A stretch of DNA of 64,000 nt from Actinomycetospora lemnae (GTDB lineage Bacteria > Actinomycetota > Actinomycetes > Mycobacteriales > Pseudonocardiaceae). The notes beneath the pieces were generated by a model. It saw only the letters and a program-made list of their open reading frames with translations. It was not told the origin of the DNA and searched no databases. This document shows positions 48,071 to 55,229 of the stretch, in pieces; position 1 is the stretch's first letter, and every line of letters begins with the position of its first letter. Made by a program: the position numbers and the translations under genes. The stretch lies in the NCBI RefSeq assembly GCF_028737315.1, contig NZ_JAQZAO010000009.1, positions 203,063 through 267,062 on the forward strand, written 5' to 3'.

Positions 48071-48333
48071 GCATGACCGAGGAGGCCACCGCCGGGGCCC
48101 TCACCGCGCGCCTGACCGACCTGGTCCGCGACCAGCTCGGCGTCGAGGTGCCCTCGCCGGCGACCGACCTGGTGGCCGAGGGTCTGCTCGACTCGCTGGC
48201 GCTGGTGACGCTCATCGTGGGGATGGAGGACGCGTTCGGCACCCGGCTGCCGCTCGACGACTTCGACATCGACCGCTTCCGCAGCGTCGACGCGATGGCC
48301 GACTACCTCACCGAGGTGGGGGTGACGGGGTGA
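48067..48333 (+). CDS. Acyl/peptidyl carrier protein
   Basis: 88 residues. The phosphopantetheine attachment Ser is in EGLLDSLALVTL near residue 43, and the four-helix pattern (LTARLTDLVRDQLGV, EDAFGTRLPLDDFD, SVDAMADYL) fits a discrete carrier protein. AGGAGG is near the ATG at 48067, which overlaps the adenylation gene stop. It would carry the amino acid activated by that enzyme for hydroxylation and transfer. No phosphopantetheinyl transferase is nearby. Confidence 0.88.
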   Translation: MSMTEEATAGALTARLTDLVRDQLGVEVPSPATDLVAEGLLDSLALVTLIVGMEDAFGTRLPLDDFDIDRFRSVDAMADYLTEVGVTG

Positions 48334-48369
48334 CGGGCGCGGTGCGCCGCTGCTCGTAGGCTGCCGCCC

Positions 48370-48741
48370 GTGATCGTCGGCCTGACCCTCGCGGTCCTCG
48401 CGCTCGCGCTGGCGTGGGCGCTGTGGTGCGGGGTGTCCGCGGCGATCGGGCAGGCGCCGACGCGCAACCACCGCCTCGGGCTGGTGGTGCTCGAGGCCGT
48501 CGCGCTGGTGCAGGCGCTGATCATGGTCGTCGCGCTCGTCGTCCAGGGTGGGCGGACCACCGGCGCGGTGGTCGAGATCGTCGGCTACCTCGTCGCGTCG
48601 CTGGTCGTGCTGCCGATCGGGGCGGCGCTCGCGCAGTCCGAACGGACCCGCTACGGCTCGGTGGTGCTCGCGGTCGCGGGCGTCACGCTCGCCGTGCTGT
48701 CGCTGCGCACCGGGCAGGTGTGGACGGTGACGGGTGGCTGA
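48370..48741 (+). CDS. Four-helix membrane protein of unknown function
   Basis: 123 residues with four membrane helices (about 2-24, 37-60, 70-88, 96-112) and no motif I recognise. GTG start; TAGGCT at 48357-48362 ends seven bases before it, so it probably has its own leaderless transcript beyond any read-through from the carrier-protein cassette 36 bases upstream. It overlaps the next membrane protein gene by eight bases. Confidence 0.65.
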   Translation: MIVGLTLAVLALALAWALWCGVSAAIGQAPTRNHRLGLVVLEAVALVQALIMVVALVVQGGRTTGAVVEIVGYLVASLVVLPIGAALAQSERTRYGSVVLAVAGVTLAVLSLRTGQVWTVTGG

Positions 48742-49120
48742 GCGGCGGCTCGCGGCGGGCCCCGGGCGGGTGCTGCTGGTCGTGTACGTGGTGTTCGCGA
48801 TCTCGGCGGGCGCGCGGGCGCTCTACCAGATCGCGGTCCAGTTCGAGCGCGCGCCGGAGGCCTACGTGCTCTCGGCGTTCGCGGCGGCCGTCTACCTCGT
48901 CGCGGCGGTGGCGCTGGGCCGGGGCGCGCGGCGGGTGGCGCTGGTGGCGGTGGTCGTCGAGCTCGTCGGCGTGCTCGGGATCGGGACGCTGTCGCTGCTG
49001 CGGCCCGAGGACTTCCCCGACCCGACGGTCTGGTCGGACTTCGGCATCGGTTACGGCTTCGTCCCCGTCGTCCTGCCGATCCTGGGCCTGCTCTGGATCC
49101 GCCGCGCGTCCCGTCCCTGA
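48734..49120 (+). CDS. Four-helix membrane protein of unknown function
   Basis: 128 residues, four helices (about 12-30, 43-60, 67-85, 108-122), a typical actinobacterial integral membrane protein with ALYQIAVQFERAPEAYVLSAFAAAVYLVAAVALGRG pattern split between helices 1 and 2. GTG start inside the previous gene. The C-terminus overlaps the convergent alpha/beta hydrolase by 70 bases. With the preceding gene it may form a small two-subunit membrane unit. Confidence 0.65.
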   Translation: MAERRLAAGPGRVLLVVYVVFAISAGARALYQIAVQFERAPEAYVLSAFAAAVYLVAAVALGRGARRVALVAVVVELVGVLGIGTLSLLRPEDFPDPTVWSDFGIGYGFVPVVLPILGLLWIRRASRP

Positions 49121-49884
49121 GCACCCAGGAAGGCCTGCAGGGCGCCGGTGACCAGCTCGGGGTGCTCGAGGTTCGGGTAGTGCCCGGCGCCCGGGACCTC
49201 GACGACGCGTCCGCCGGCGGCCCGGGCGACCTCGCGAGCCATGCGCTGGTGGTCGGGGCTGTCGAGCAGCCCGACGACCGCGAGCACGGGCAGGCGCAGC
49301 GTCGACAACCGTGCCGCGACGTCGGGCACCGGCGTCGGCAGCACCGGCGCGCCGTCGGGGACGTGGTGGTCGAGGGTGTCGTCGGTCATCCGCCGGACGT
49401 GGGCGAGCACGTCCGGCGCGACGCCGGCCAGCGGGCGCCCGACCCCGAAGCCCAGCTCGAGGAAGATCGCGGTCCAGAGGGCGCGGTCGCCGGCCTGCTC
49501 GGCGGCGGCCCAGCGGGCGAGCAGGTCGAGGGTCGCCGGGTCGCGGAACTCCGCGCCGCTCGCTCCCGCCCCGCTGACCACCAGCTCCGTCACCAGCTCC
49601 GGCGCCTCGAGGGCGAGGTCGACCGCGACGCTCGCGCCGAGCGAGACGCCGGCGACGGCCGCGGGCCCGACGTCGAGGTGGCGCAGGAGCGCAGCGAGGT
49701 CGTCGACGTGGCGGAACGGCGCGGTCGGGGTCGGCGAGGCGCCGTGGCCGCGCAGGTCGGGGGCGATGACGCGGTGGGTGCGGGCGAGCGCGGCGATCTG
49801 GGGCTCCCAGAGACGGTGGTCCAGCGCGCCGCCGTGCAGGAGGACGACGGGCGGGCCGGCGCCCTGGTCGAGGTGGCTCAACAT
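49051..49884 (-). CDS. Alpha/beta-hydrolase controlled by divergent MarR regulator
   Basis: 277 residues from the ATG complementing 49882-49884. VVLLHGGALDHRLW is the oxyanion turn, the nucleophile elbow is GVSLGAS (Ser near residue 81), Asp lies near GLLDSPDHQ and His in GAGHYPNLEHPE. Resembles 3-oxoadipate enol-lactonase/PcaD-like hydrolases. The ATG overlaps the first of two MarR operators, so the transcript would be leaderless or very short. The 3' end overlaps the convergent membrane protein gene by 70 bases, coding for a tail of about 20 Arg-rich residues. Confidence 0.82.
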   Translation of the reverse strand: MLSHLDQGAGPPVVLLHGGALDHRLWEPQIAALARTHRVIAPDLRGHGASPTPTAPFRHVDDLAALLRHLDVGPAAVAGVSLGASVAVDLALEAPELVTELVVSGAGASGAEFRDPATLDLLARWAAAEQAGDRALWTAIFLELGFGVGRPLAGVAPDVLAHVRRMTDDTLDHHVPDGAPVLPTPVPDVAARLSTLRLPVLAVVGLLDSPDHQRMAREVARAAGGRVVEVPGAGHYPNLEHPELVTGALQAFLGAQGRDARRIQSRPRIGRTTGTKP

Positions 49885-49900
49885 GACACCCAAGGTGTCA
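49884..49900. promoter_or_regulatory. MarR-type operator 1
   Basis: TGACACC-CAA-GGTGTCA is a perfect 7-bp inverted repeat with a 3-base spacer. It begins at the hydrolase start codon. Its centre is 31 bases, about three helical turns, from that of operator 2. Confidence 0.75.
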
Positions 49901-49914
49901 CATTGCGGTCGATA

Positions 49915-49931
49915 TGACAACATGGGTGTCA
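49915..49931. promoter_or_regulatory. MarR-type operator 2
   Basis: TGACAAC-ATG-GGTGTCA, a 17-base palindrome like operator 1 with two mismatched positions (five outer pairs intact). It overlaps the MarR start codon, pointing to autoregulation. Confidence 0.7.
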
Positions 49932-50380
49932 TGACTGCACCCGAGGAGCCCGGTGCCCGCCTGGCCGCGGTGTTCGACGTCCTCGGGCCGCTCTACCGCC
50001 GCGGCGTCCGGGCGGTCGAGCAGGAGGGCGGGATGCCGGTCGGCGTGCGCGCGGTCCTCGACGCCCTCGCGGGCTGCGGGCCGACGACGGTGCCGGCGCT
50101 GGGGCGGACGCTGGCGCTGTCCCGGCAGTTCGTGCAGCGCTCGGTCGACGACGCCGCCGCGCGCGGGTGGGTCCGCACGCGCGAGAACCCGGCGCACCGG
50201 CGGTCGGTGCTCGTGGAGCTCACGGCCACCGGGGAGCAGGTGCTGGCCGATGTCCGCGACACCGAGCGCCGGGAGCTGGGGGCCCTGGAGACCGACCTCG
50301 ACCTCGACCCGGGCGACCTCGACGCCTGCCTGCGGGTCCTGCGGGCCCTGAGCACGCGCCTGCTCGACCACCCCTCGTGA
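49931..50380 (+). CDS. MarR-family transcriptional regulator
   Basis: 149 residues from ATG 49931 (an ATG nine bases earlier is possible). Winged helix-turn-helix: VPALGRTLALSRQFVQRSVDDAAARGWVRTRENPAHRRSVLVELTATGEQVL read as two halves, with dimer helices at both ends. It is divergent from an alpha/beta hydrolase and should repress it through the two 17-base operators, which both look like its site; the ligand is probably a substrate of the hydrolase. The stop codon lies in the left arm of palindrome P2. Confidence 0.88.
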   Translation: MTAPEEPGARLAAVFDVLGPLYRRGVRAVEQEGGMPVGVRAVLDALAGCGPTTVPALGRTLALSRQFVQRSVDDAAARGWVRTRENPAHRRSVLVELTATGEQVLADVRDTERRELGALETDLDLDPGDLDACLRVLRALSTRLLDHPS

Positions 50381-50416
50381 GCACTTTCCACGGCTATAGC
50401 CGTGGAAAGTGCTCAC
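50377..50416. repeat. Perfect 40-base palindrome P2
   Basis: GTGAGCACTTTCCACGGCTA is followed directly by its complement: 20-bp arms, no spacer. It lies between the convergent MarR and siderophore-interacting-protein genes and contains the MarR stop codon. It is related to P1 (42388-42429) with compensatory changes. Confidence 0.95.
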
Positions 50417-50425
50417 ATGGGCCGG

Positions 50426-51226
50426 TCAGCCCAGCCCCGTCCCCGCCACGCCGCGGCGCCAGTAGCCGTCGAGGTCCACGGCGGCGGTGGGGAGCAGCGC
50501 GCGCAGGCGCCGGCGCACCGGGCGCAGCGCACCCGCCTCGGCGCCCATCCACGCGAACCCCTCCCCCGCCGGCGGGGTGAACGCCGCGACGGCGTCGTCG
50601 AGCAGGGTCGTCGTGCCCGGCGCGGCGCCGTCGCGGTGGCGCCGGTCGACCGTCACGTGGGCGGGCAGCTCCCCGAGGTAGGCCTCCTCGGCCGCGTCGG
50701 CGACCTCCACCACCACGTGCACCGGCACCGCGGGCAGCTGCGCGACCCAGCGCGCCAGCGCCGGCAGCGCGGTCTCGTCGCCGCCGAGCAGGTACCAGTC
50801 GCGGGCCTCCACCGACGCGCTCGACCGTGGCCCGTGCAGCCACAGCGCCCCGCGCGGGTCCTCGATCCACGCCCCGGCGAGCCCGCCGCCGTGGCGCACG
50901 ACGTCGATCTCGACGACCCCGGCGTCCGGGTCGTGGGCACGCAGCGTGTACTCGCGGTACGGCCGTGGCACGCCGGCCGGCGGGACGACGAGCCCCCGCG
51001 CGTTCAGCGTCGGGGCGGGCGGCTCCTCCCCCGGCGCGGCCGGGAAGAAGACCTTGGCGTGGTCGGTCGGGCCGGTGACGGGCAGGTCGTGCAGGTCGCC
51101 GGCCAGGCGCACGCGGCGCATCCGCGGGGTCAGGTCGACGACGTCGACGACCTCGACCCGCCGCGGGCGCACGAGGGCGGCCGGGTGCTCGACGTGCGAG
51201 ACGATCGGGGCGTCGCGGACCACCAT
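50426..51226 (-). CDS. Siderophore-interacting protein (flavin reductase)
   Basis: 266 residues, ViuB/SIP family: TPRMRRVRLAGDLHDLP near residue 34, FAD-binding RPYREYTLRAHDPDAGV near residue 88, AGAWIEDPRG then the NAD(P)H part with LLGGDETALPALARW and C-terminal DGYWRRGVAG. SIPs reduce ferric siderophores in the cytosol to free iron. TAGCGT (51240-51235) is eight bases before the ATG, so the mRNA may be leaderless. No siderophore genes or uptake system lie next to it; the carrier-protein cassette at 44.3-48.3 kb is 2 kb away, but a link is speculative. Confidence 0.88.
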   Translation of the reverse strand: MVVRDAPIVSHVEHPAALVRPRRVEVVDVVDLTPRMRRVRLAGDLHDLPVTGPTDHAKVFFPAAPGEEPPAPTLNARGLVVPPAGVPRPYREYTLRAHDPDAGVVEIDVVRHGGGLAGAWIEDPRGALWLHGPRSSASVEARDWYLLGGDETALPALARWVAQLPAVPVHVVVEVADAAEEAYLGELPAHVTVDRRHRDGAAPGTTTLLDDAVAAFTPPAGEGFAWMGAEAGALRPVRRRLRALLPTAAVDLDGYWRRGVAGTGLG

Positions 51227-51313
51227 GGGCGTCCACGCTAACGGGCGGGCCCGTCACGCTGGTGGGCGCCGCCAGCAGCGGGATCATCGCTCGGTCCGTC
51301 ACACTCCCGTGGT

Positions 51314-53212
51314 GTGAGCGCGCACCCCGTGACGCCCCCGCACCCGCTCGACCTGGGGCGCAGCCCGTTCCCGCCCATCGCCGACTACGGGTTCCTCTCC
51401 GACTGCGAGACGACCGCGCTCGTCGCGCCGGGCGGCGCGGTGGAGTGGCTGTGCCTGCCCCGGATGGACTCGCCGAGCGTCTTCGGCGCCGTCCTCGACC
51501 GCGACGCCGGCACCTTCCGCCTCGCGCCCGACGGGGTCGAGGTGCCCGCCGCCCGGCGCTACGTGCCCGGGACGATGGTGCTGGAGACGACCTGGTGCAC
51601 CCGCACCGGCTGGCTGCAGGTGCTCGACGTCCTGCTCATCGGGCCCTGGCACCACGAGACCGAGCGCTCGCACAGCCACCGCCGCGCCCCCACCGACTAC
51701 GACGCCGACCACGTCCTACTGCGCCTGGCGCGCTGCGTGTCCGGGCAGGTCCAGCTGCGCATGGACTGCGCGCCGGTGTTCGACTACGGCCGCGCCGCCG
51801 CGACCTGGACCTATCCCGGCGACGACTACCGGTCGGCGCGCACCACGGGCCCCGACGGCACCACGCTGACCCTGACCACCGACACCAACGTCGGCTTCGA
51901 GGCCGGCTCCGCGGTGTCGCGCACGCTGGTCAAGGAGGGCGAGTGGCGGTTCGCCGCCCTCTCGTGGAGCGAGCACGCGCCGCCCGCGACCGTCGACGAC
52001 GCCCTGGAGCGCCTGACCTGGACCGAGCACCACTGGCGTCACTGGCTCGACCGCGGCGACTTCCCCGACCACCGCTGGCTGTCCTACGTGCAGCGCAGCG
52101 CGCTCACCCTCAAGGGCCTGACGTTCGCCCCGACCGGCGCGATCGCCGCGGCCGCGACGACCTCGCTGCCCGAGACGCCCGGCGGCGAGCGGAACTGGGA
52201 CTACCGCTACTCCTGGATCCGCGACTCGGCGCTCGCGCTCTGGGCGCTCTACGCGCTGGGCTTCGACTGGGAGGCCAACGACTTCTTCGCGTTCGTCGCC
52301 GAGGCCGCGGAGTCCGCCGGCGGGCACCTGCAGATCATGTACGGCGTCGACGGCCGCGCGCGGCTCGACGAGGAGGTGCTCGGGCACCTCGACGGCTACG
52401 AGGGCGCGCGTCCCGTCCGGATCGGCAACGGCGCCTACCACCAGGCCCAGCACGACGTCTGGGGTGCGGCGGTCGGCGCGATCTACCAGTACGTCCGCAG
52501 CCGCGACCGTCTCGACGACCGGCTCTGGGGCATCGTCGTCACCCAGGTCGAGGCCGCGCTGGAGCACTGGCGCGACCCCGACCGCGGGCCGTGGGAGGTC
52601 CGCGGCGAGCCGCAGCACTTCACGACGTCGAAGGTGACGTGCTGGCTCGCGGCCGACCGCGGCGCCCGGCTGGCCGCGCTGCGCGGGGACGACAAGCGCC
52701 GCGACCGCTGGATCGGGGCGGCCGAGGAGATCCGCGAGGACGTGCTGGCGCGCGCCGTCGACGGGCGCGGCGTGCTCTGCCAGCACTACGGCACCGACGC
52801 CCTCGACGCGTCGCTGCTGCTCGTGCCGATCGTCGGCTTCCTCGCTCCTGACGACCCCCGCTGCCGCGCGACCGTGCTCGCCATCGCCGACGAGCTCTCC
52901 AGCGACGACCTCGTCCTGCGCTACCGCGTCGAGGCCACCGACGACGGCCTGCAGGGCGAGGAGGGCACGTTCACGATCTGCTCGTTCGCGCTGGTCTCGG
53001 CGCTGGCGACGATCGGCGAGCTCGACCGGGCGCGCTCGCTGTGCGAGAAGCTGCTCTCCTACGCCTCGTCGCTGCAGCTCTACGCCGAGGAGATCGACCC
53101 GCACACCGGGCGGCACCTGGGCAACTTCCCGCAGGCGTTCACCCACCTCGGGCTGATCCAGGCCGTCATGCGGATCGTGCGCGCGGAGGAGAAGGCGGCG
53201 CGCTGGCGGTAG
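51314..53212 (+). CDS. Glycoside hydrolase family 15 protein
   Basis: 632 residues. N-terminal super-beta-sandwich (FPPIADYGFLSDCETTALVAPGG, VEWLCLPRMDSPSVFGAVLD) and C-terminal (alpha/alpha)6 barrel with NWDYRYSWIRDSALALWALY near residue 295 and the catalytic base/acid region around GLQGEEGTFTICSFALVSALATIG, as in bacterial GH15. Such enzymes are glucoamylase- or trehalase-like; the mycobacterial member is a trehalase. No signal peptide, so cytosolic trehalose or malto-oligosaccharide turnover is likely. Stop overlaps nothing: the next gene ends directly at 53213 on the other strand. Confidence 0.88.
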   Translation: MSAHPVTPPHPLDLGRSPFPPIADYGFLSDCETTALVAPGGAVEWLCLPRMDSPSVFGAVLDRDAGTFRLAPDGVEVPAARRYVPGTMVLETTWCTRTGWLQVLDVLLIGPWHHETERSHSHRRAPTDYDADHVLLRLARCVSGQVQLRMDCAPVFDYGRAAATWTYPGDDYRSARTTGPDGTTLTLTTDTNVGFEAGSAVSRTLVKEGEWRFAALSWSEHAPPATVDDALERLTWTEHHWRHWLDRGDFPDHRWLSYVQRSALTLKGLTFAPTGAIAAAATTSLPETPGGERNWDYRYSWIRDSALALWALYALGFDWEANDFFAFVAEAAESAGGHLQIMYGVDGRARLDEEVLGHLDGYEGARPVRIGNGAYHQAQHDVWGAAVGAIYQYVRSRDRLDDRLWGIVVTQVEAALEHWRDPDRGPWEVRGEPQHFTTSKVTCWLAADRGARLAALRGDDKRRDRWIGAAEEIREDVLARAVDGRGVLCQHYGTDALDASLLLVPIVGFLAPDDPRCRATVLAIADELSSDDLVLRYRVEATDDGLQGEEGTFTICSFALVSALATIGELDRARSLCEKLLSYASSLQLYAEEIDPHTGRHLGNFPQAFTHLGLIQAVMRIVRAEEKAARWR

Positions 53213-53773
53213 TCAGGCCTGCACGCGGTAGCGCAGGTGCACGGCGCCCTTCGCGAACCGCCGCTCGTCGGCCAGCTCGAGGAGCAGGCGCAGGCCCGGG
53301 GGCAGGAACGGCTTGCCCCCGCCGACGACGACCGGCAGGACGATCGGACCGACCTCGTCGACCAGCCCCGCCCGCAGGGCCGCGGCGGCGAGCTCCGGGC
53401 CGTCGACGGTGAGGTCGCCGTCGTGCCCCTTGAGCTCCCGCACGGCGGCGGGGTCGAACTCGCGCACGAGACGGGTGCGCTCGCTGGACACGGTCTCGAG
53501 CGTGCGCGAGTAGACGATCTTGTCGGCCGCCTGCCATGTCTTCGCGAACTCGACGACGAACGGCGGCGCGTCCGGGAGGTCGTGCGCGGTCTCCCAGAAC
53601 ACCATCGTCTCGTACATGCGCCGCCCGTAGAGGTACGTCCGCACGGACCGGGTGATCTCCTCGGCGTAGCGGTGCAGCTCCTCGTCCTCGGGCACGCCCC
53701 ACCCGAAGTCGCCCTGCTCGTCCTCGACGTAGCCGTCGAGCGTGGTCATCATCGAATAGATCAGCCGCCCCAC
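53213..53773 (-). CDS. Dihydrofolate reductase family protein (RibD_C-like)
   Basis: 186 residues from the GTG complementing 53771-53773, with GGAGG seven bases upstream; an ATG at 53803 would add a short Cys-containing N-terminus and lacks a ribosome site. Pattern: GRLIYSMMTTLDGYVED, YLYGRRMYETMVFWE, DLTVDGPELAAAALRAGLVDE and VVVGGGKPFL. This group of NADPH-binding reductases is common in actinobacteria and its substrates are unknown. Confidence 0.82.
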   Translation of the reverse strand: MGRLIYSMMTTLDGYVEDEQGDFGWGVPEDEELHRYAEEITRSVRTYLYGRRMYETMVFWETAHDLPDAPPFVVEFAKTWQAADKIVYSRTLETVSSERTRLVREFDPAAVRELKGHDGDLTVDGPELAAAALRAGLVDEVGPIVLPVVVGGGKPFLPPGLRLLLELADERRFAKGAVHLRYRVQA

Positions 53774-53843
53774 CGCCGCACCTCCACACTGATTGCATTC
53801 CACAACTGGTCCGTGAGCGTAGCGGGCGTGCTAGGACTCGGGA

Positions 53844-55205
53844 ATGGTCGAAGAGCTCGTCGCGGCCGTCGGTGCCGCGCACGTCGTGGCGGGCGACGAC
53901 CCGTCGGTCGCGGACCTCTGCGCCGACGAGGCGCTGGGCGTGCCCGCGGGCAAGCCGGCGTGGGTGGTGTGGCCCGCCGACCGGGACGAGGTGGCGGCCG
54001 TCGTGCGCGCCGCGCGGGCCGCGGGGATGTCGGTGACGGCGCGCGGGGCGGGCACCGGGCTCTCGGGCGCGGCCACGCCCGACGACGGCGCCGTGCTCGT
54101 GTCGTTCGCGCGGATGGACCGGGTCCTCGAGGTCGACCCGGTCGAGGCCGTCGCCGTCGTCCAGCCCGGCGTCCCCCTCACCGTCCTCGACGCCGCCGCG
54201 CGCGAGCACGGCCTGACCTACCCCGTGCACCCGGGTGAGCAGTCGGCGTCGCTGGGCGGCACGGTCGCCACCAACGCCGGCGGCATGCGCGCCGTGCGCT
54301 ACGGCGTGACGCGGTCGCACGTGCTCGGGCTGGAGGCGGTGCTCGCCGACGGGTCGGTCGTGCGCACCGGCGGGCGGCTCGCGAAGATCTCCTCGGGCTA
54401 CGACCTCACCCAGCTGCTCGTCGGCTCGGAAGGCACGCTCGCGCTGGTCACCGAGGTGATCGTCCGCCTGCACCCCCACCTGCCGGCGCGGCGCACGGTG
54501 CTCGCGCCGTTCCCGTCCGCCGACGCCGTGACCGCCGCCGTCGGGCGCGTCCTCGCCGCCGGCCTCGCGCCGACGATCTGCGAGTACCTCGACGGCCCGA
54601 CGATGCGCGCGGTCTGCGCCGCCGCCGACCTCTCCCTCGGCCTGCCCGAGGACCTCGTCGACGCCGACCACCTGCTCGTCGAGCTGGCCGGACGGCGCCA
54701 GGAACGGGTGGACGAGGACGCCGAGGAGCTCGCCGACGTCCTGGGCACGCTCGGCGCCGCGGACGTGTTCGACCTGCCCGCGGGCTCGGCGCGCCGGCTC
54801 GTCGAGGCGCGGGAGGGCGCGTTCTGGGCGGTGAAGGCCGCGGGCGCCGACGAGATCGTCGACCTCGTCGTGCCCCGCTCGGCCATGGCCGCGTTCCTCG
54901 CGCGGGCCCGGGCGGCCGGCGACGCGCACGGCGCGCGGGTGCTGGGCTGCGGGCACGCCGGCGACGGCAACGTGCACCTCGCGGTGTTCCAGCCCGACCC
55001 GGAGCGGCTCGGGGCGACGCTGCACGACGTCTTCGCCGCCGGCATCGCGCTGGGCGGCGCGGTGTCGGGCGAGCACGGCGTCGGGCGGGCGAAGGCCCAC
55101 GCGCTCGAGACCTTCGGCGACCCCGCCGCGCTCGAGGCCGTCCGTCGGATCCGGGCGGCGCTCGACCCCGAGGGTGTGCTCAACCCGGGCTGCGCGGTGC
55201 GGTGA
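53844..55205 (+). CDS. FAD-linked oxidase, GlcD/D-lactate dehydrogenase type
   Basis: 453 residues. PCMH-type FAD domain: VVRAARAAGMSVTARGAGTGLSGAATP near residue 55, PGEQSASLGGTVATNAGG near residue 132 and GYDLTQLLVGSEGTLALVTE near residue 182. C-terminal oxidase domain ends with GHAGDGNVHLAVF, GIALGGAVSGEHGVGRAK and DPEGVLNPG. It oxidises a 2-hydroxy acid such as glycolate or D-lactate. No Fe-S partner (GlcF) is adjacent. TAGGAC at 53832-53837 ends six bases before the ATG; leaderless mRNA likely. Confidence 0.9.
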   Translation: MVEELVAAVGAAHVVAGDDPSVADLCADEALGVPAGKPAWVVWPADRDEVAAVVRAARAAGMSVTARGAGTGLSGAATPDDGAVLVSFARMDRVLEVDPVEAVAVVQPGVPLTVLDAAAREHGLTYPVHPGEQSASLGGTVATNAGGMRAVRYGVTRSHVLGLEAVLADGSVVRTGGRLAKISSGYDLTQLLVGSEGTLALVTEVIVRLHPHLPARRTVLAPFPSADAVTAAVGRVLAAGLAPTICEYLDGPTMRAVCAAADLSLGLPEDLVDADHLLVELAGRRQERVDEDAEELADVLGTLGAADVFDLPAGSARRLVEAREGAFWAVKAAGADEIVDLVVPRSAMAAFLARARAAGDAHGARVLGCGHAGDGNVHLAVFQPDPERLGATLHDVFAAGIALGGAVSGEHGVGRAKAHALETFGDPAALEAVRRIRAALDPEGVLNPGCAVR

Positions 55206-55229
55206 CCCGACGGCGCTAGGGTCCGGGAC

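Noticed and set aside
46466..48333. Adenylation plus carrier protein considered as a full non-ribosomal peptide synthetase.
   Set aside because: There is no condensation, epimerisation or thioesterase domain, only a stand-alone pair. It was kept as a carrier-tethered pathway instead.
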